8,608 nucleotides of DNA. Source: Acetobacteraceae bacterium. GTDB taxonomy: Bacteria > Pseudomonadota > Alphaproteobacteria > Acetobacterales > Acetobacteraceae. Shown here piece after piece: positions 6,410-8,608 of this stretch. The first letter of the stretch is position 1; the number at the start of each line of letters is the position of its first letter. The position numbers and the translations under genes were made by a program. Location: the NCBI GenBank assembly GCA_030039695.1, contig JASHVB010000768.1, positions 1 through 8,608 of the forward strand, in the 5' to 3' direction. A model generated the notes under the pieces. The model was not told the origin of the DNA and searched no databases. It saw only the letters and a program-made list of their open reading frames with translations.

Positions 6410-6820
6410 CTTTTACATGAGACGCCCGGCGGAAATCCGTCAAGCGGATCTTGTTGGGGTCCTCCGGCCGAGCTCTGACACCATGTGTCTCGGGAATGGG
6501 CCGCGGTACCACTGTTTCCAACGCAACGGGAGGAGAGCAGGGCCTACCAGCCATGGTGAAGTGCTTCGACAGGAAGCGGCTGCAGGCGTCAGCTTGGTCG
6601 CACTCCCGACCTTTATTGTTGAAGAGGACGTACGGCAGAGCGGTTGCGGTCGGTGTTGGACAATTGTCCACTGGAGGAACCCTCCATACGCGCGGGACCT
6701 CCCAATTGGCAGCTTTTGGCGCAAGTCCGCGTTTTCGTCGACTTCTTGGCAAGACGATTTGGGCCCAGACCTTACTGGAACGACACACGAGATCGTGTTT
6801 CAGCCGAGTGGGATCGGTGA
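6410..6820 (+). pseudogene. LysR-family regulator relic (C-terminal co-inducer-binding domain)
   Basis: Two plus-strand frames together give the end of a LysR-type regulator. One frame reads GEVLRQEAAAGVSLVALPTF and IVEEDVRQ, matching the family's GEVLREAA.AGLGI.LLPTFIVEEDVR. After one apparent base loss near 6637-6640 another frame continues with RSVLDNCPLEEPSIRAGPPN, then AQVRVFVDFLARRFGPRPYW, and stops at 6820. This matches the VLDDW..P...I.AVYPPNR.L.AKVR.FVDFLA.RFG ending. Further upstream, PAEIRQADLVG resembles the P..P.DLVG segment, but the middle is degraded. The N-terminal HTH would need about 500 bases more and would fall inside the response-regulator gene, so it has been lost. No function is expected. 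The relic shows that the minus-strand extension of the neighbouring response-regulator frame is an artefact. Confidence 0.8.
6657..6686. repeat. Two adjacent palindromes with TGGA...TCCA arms
   Basis: TGGACAATTGTCCA (6657-6670) is a perfect 14-base palindrome. One base later TGGAGGAACCCTCCA (6672-6686) forms a 6-bp inverted repeat with a 3-base loop. Both start TGGA and end TCCA, 15 bases apart. They lie inside the LysR relic and about 300 bases upstream of the NodW-like gene, so they may be chance products of old coding sequence. Confidence 0.3.
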
Positions 6821-6932
6821 TGCACCCATTTCTCGGTGAATTCTTCATAGCTCTGGCTCGTGCCGAACTCGTTTTCGCGAACGCTCGGAAGCCGCGATCG
6901 GGGGGAGCGCCGACCGGAACTGGCCAGATTGT

Positions 6933-7241
6933 CTAAAATACCACTCGTTTCACTGCTTCAACTGCGGCAGCATTGCGCCGGGTCTTTGCAAACAGCGTCG
7001 TACCCTGGACGGATGAAATGATGAGCGCGGCAACGTCCCTGACTTGATGATCCGGGGCGGCTTTCCCCGATTGCGCAGCATATTTCAGCCAGAGTTCGCC
7101 GGCTTTCCCAAATTCGTGAAAGGTCTCGGCAACGTGGCTGCAGATGGCCTCGCTATGCGGACTCGCCGCGATCCCGAACTTGCCAAACAAGCATCCCTTA
7201 CGCGCCTCAGCTCCGACTGGGCGAGCGCCCTGTTCGCCGGC
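6933..7241 (-). pseudogene. TetR-family regulator relic (C-terminal ligand-binding part)
   Basis: The readable part, from about 7208 to the stop at 6933, gives EARKGCLFGKFGIAASPHSE, then ETFHEFGKAGELWLKYAAQS, and ends DVAALIISSVQGTTLFAKTR with RNAAAVEAVKRVVF. This matches the C-terminal half of TetR regulators of the type with GCLFGN..IEAS.HSE, DVAALI.SS.EG...LAK.RRD and the EA.KRV.F ending. An in-frame TAG at 7242-7244 cuts it off upstream, and no N-terminal TetR helix-turn-helix is visible in any minus-strand frame up to 7549. Translation could start only at a TTG (7190), giving about 85 residues without DNA-binding capacity. It is almost certainly a remnant. Confidence 0.72.
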
Positions 7242-7244
7242 CTA

Positions 7245-7549
7245 CAGCTGGCGCGGGAGGGGAACAGTTGCCTGGCCCGGGAGGATGCGTTCCTGCCACT
7301 CCATCTGCGTACGGCAGATGCCAACATCATGGCAACCATCGAGCCAATCGATGCCGACAACCATGCTCCCGACGCGCGGACGCCGCTTGCGTCCTCCTCG
7401 CGTACGCAAGCAGATCCGAAGCAATCTGCCTACGGCGGGATTCGCGCACACGTCGATTGGTGCTAGGAGCTAGCGCACGGGCGTGGCCCTTTGGGTGGTT
7501 CGAACAGTTCGGCGAAGCCAGCGCCACAAGCAAGAGATCAACCGACGGC
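7245..7549. other. Gap upstream of the kinase gene; no gene recognised
   Basis: About 300 bases between the TetR relic and the start of the kinase–ATPase gene. Open frames on both strands have no domain character. The plus-strand frame of the kinase gene stays open far upstream of 7550, but that translation resembles nothing known. The only structure noticed is the inverted repeat at 7385-7411. The promoter of the kinase gene should lie here, but no convincing -35/-10 pair was found. Confidence 0.45.
7385..7411. repeat. 8-bp perfect inverted repeat upstream of the kinase gene
   Basis: GCTTGCGT (7385-7392) and ACGCAAGC (7404-7411) are exact reverse complements around an 11-base spacer. The repeat lies about 140 bases before the kinase start. 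It could be a regulator site for a dimeric protein or a leader hairpin. There is no T-run, and chance is possible. Confidence 0.4.
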
Positions 7550-8608
7550 ATGACGGTGGAGATTCTGTGGATGGACCAGTGCTTAAAGGTCGACGTTGAC
7601 GCAGATGGCGGTCGTCAGGTGTTGTGTAAGGTCAGCGAATACGTTGTCTGCCGGGAATGGCGCCTGGGCGCCGATGAAACCCGCTGTGCTGTGCTGACGG
7701 TGGTGCCCGCTGCGGACCACTTTTCACCGGCCAGCCTCGCTCGCCTCGCGCATGAATACGAATTGAAGGACGAGCTGGACAGTGCCTGGGCGGCCCAGCC
7801 GCTTGAGCTTGAGCGGGAGCCCGGTCGGACCAGGTTAGTGCTTGCGGACCCGGGCGGTGAGCCGCTCACGCGCTTGCTCGGAGCGCCCCTGGAGGTGGGA
7901 CGCTTCTTGCGCCTCGCGATAGGCATAGCGACGGCGCTGGCTGCACTCCACAAAAGCGGCCTCGTCCATCAGGACATCAAGCCGGCCCATGTCCTGGTCA
8001 ATTGCGCGAGCGGGCAGGCGTGGCTTACTGGGTTCGGCATCGCCTCGCGCCGGCCTAGCCAACGGCAAGCACCGGTGCCGCCAGAGACGATCTCGGGCAC
8101 GCTCGCCTACATGGCTCCCGAACAGACTGGCCGCATGAACCGCCCGATCGACGCCCGGAGTGACCTCTACGCGCTTGGCGTCACGTTTTACGAGATGGTC
8201 ACGGGCTGCCTGCCGTTCACTGCCGCCGATCCTATGGAATGGGTCCACTGCCACATCGCGCGGCGGCCGGTACCGCCTAGCGATCGGGTGGCGAGTGTGT
8301 CGCCGCCTATCTCGGGCATCATCATGAAGCTGCTCGCCAAGACGGCCGAGGAGCGCTACCAGACCGCCGCCGGTGTCGAGCGCGATTTACGACGCTGTCT
8401 TGCCGCCTGGCAAGCGCATGGTCGAATCGAGGACTTTCCACTTGGCCAAGACGACACGCCAGACAGGCTTCGGATCGCCGAGAAATTGTATGGCAGGGCG
8501 CGCGAAGTCGACGCGCTGCTCGCCGCGTTCGACCGTGTCGTCAGGAATGGCACTCCGGAGCTGGTCTTGGTCTCGGGCTATGCTGGCATCGGCAAGTCCT
8601 CGGTCGTC
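7550..8608 (+). CDS. Kinase-like/ATPase signalling protein, N-terminal part (family usually ends in a sensor histidine kinase)
   Basis: The first 353 residues of what is probably a very large multidomain sensor (family members are often well over 1,500 residues). Residues about 30-290 are a Ser/Thr-kinase-like fold: LVHQDIKP (His140, Asp142, Lys144), SGTLAYMAPEQTGRMNRPID activation-segment/APE region, SDLYALGVTFYEMVTG helix F, and AKTAEERYQTA. Residues about 311-353 open an AAA-type ATPase with EKLYGRAREVDALL and P-loop GYAGIGKS (Lys349, Ser350). The order fits trifunctional kinase/ATP-binding/histidine-kinase proteins, in which GAF and histidine kinase domains follow; those lie past the right edge. 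Kinase residues are missing: no glycine-rich loop or VAxK lysine, His147 where Asn is expected, and Gly161-Phe-Gly instead of DFG. ATG 7571, with GGTGGAG nine bases before it, is an alternative start. It is divergent from the response regulators. Confidence 0.9.
   Translation, partial: MTVEILWMDQCLKVDVDADGGRQVLCKVSEYVVCREWRLGADETRCAVLTVVPAADHFSPASLARLAHEYELKDELDSAWAAQPLELEREPGRTRLVLADPGGEPLTRLLGAPLEVGRFLRLAIGIATALAALHKSGLVHQDIKPAHVLVNCASGQAWLTGFGIASRRPSQRQAPVPPETISGTLAYMAPEQTGRMNRPIDARSDLYALGVTFYEMVTGCLPFTAADPMEWVHCHIARRPVPPSDRVASVSPPISGIIMKLLAKTAEERYQTAAGVERDLRRCLAAWQAHGRIEDFPLGQDDTPDRLRIAEKLYGRAREVDALLAAFDRVVRNGTPELVLVSGYAGIGKSSVV
7555..7561 (+). promoter_or_regulatory. Ribosome-binding-site candidate favouring start 7571 of the kinase gene
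   Basis: GGTGGAG at 7555-7561 is nine bases before the in-frame ATG at 7571. The ATG at 7550 has only a weak AGAG further upstream. The first seven residues of the longer form show no conserved feature, so the shorter start is at least as likely. Confidence 0.4.

Noticed and set aside
6451..6936. 161-codon plus-strand open frame
   Set aside because: It is the frame not used by the LysR relic over most of its length and shows no domain of its own.
1..8608. CRISPR array, tRNA, rRNA, transposase, FixK-type box, nod box
   Set aside because: I scanned for regular spaced repeats, tRNA-like cloverleaf ends, transposase motifs, TTGAT-N4-ATCAA and long nod-box-like patterns, and found none convincing by eye.

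Overview
The window is high-GC DNA from a proteobacterium. The FixJ/NodW-type response regulators, the RpoH-like sigma fragment and the large kinase–ATPase signalling protein point to the Alphaproteobacteria, probably a Bradyrhizobium-like rhizobial relative. That placement rests on family recognition, not on a search. Intact genes alternate with truncated and frameshifted ones, which suggests an accessory or decaying genomic region rather than a core operon.

Layout. Positions 1-635 (minus) hold the first 211 residues of an aldo/keto reductase that runs off the left edge. From 656 to 1743 there is no intact gene, only a VapC-type PIN toxin relic (minus) and a tautomerase relic (plus). An intact 403-residue alpha/beta hydrolase–OsmC fusion follows at 1856-3067 (plus). 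It converges on a two-gene minus-strand unit: a short protein holding only sigma region 2 (4183-3746), then an AraC-family regulator (3734-3141). A minus-strand winged-helix regulator (5002-4442) stops where an ATPase domain normally begins. Upstream of it on the same strand are a cysteine-rich single-domain response regulator (5536-5159) and a full FixJ/NodW-type receiver–LuxR regulator (6359-5694). The divergent space up to 7549 contains relics of a LysR regulator (plus) and a TetR regulator (minus). At 7550 a large protein starts on the plus strand and runs off the right edge. It has a kinase-like domain followed by an ATPase P-loop, and its family usually ends in a histidine kinase.

How the parts may work together (inference). 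The right half looks like a two-component module. The kinase/ATPase/(histidine kinase) protein would be the sensor, and the NodW-type regulator and the lone receiver would be its outputs or phosphate sink. The visible kinase domain lacks several catalytic residues, so it is more likely a regulatory pseudokinase. The OsmC-type hydrolase and the aldo/keto reductase suggest peroxide or carbonyl detoxification in the left half.

The most notable points are the cysteine cluster around the conserved lysine of the lone receiver, the sigma-region-2-only protein just ahead of an AraC regulator, and at least four gene relics that simple ORF calling would miss or misassign.
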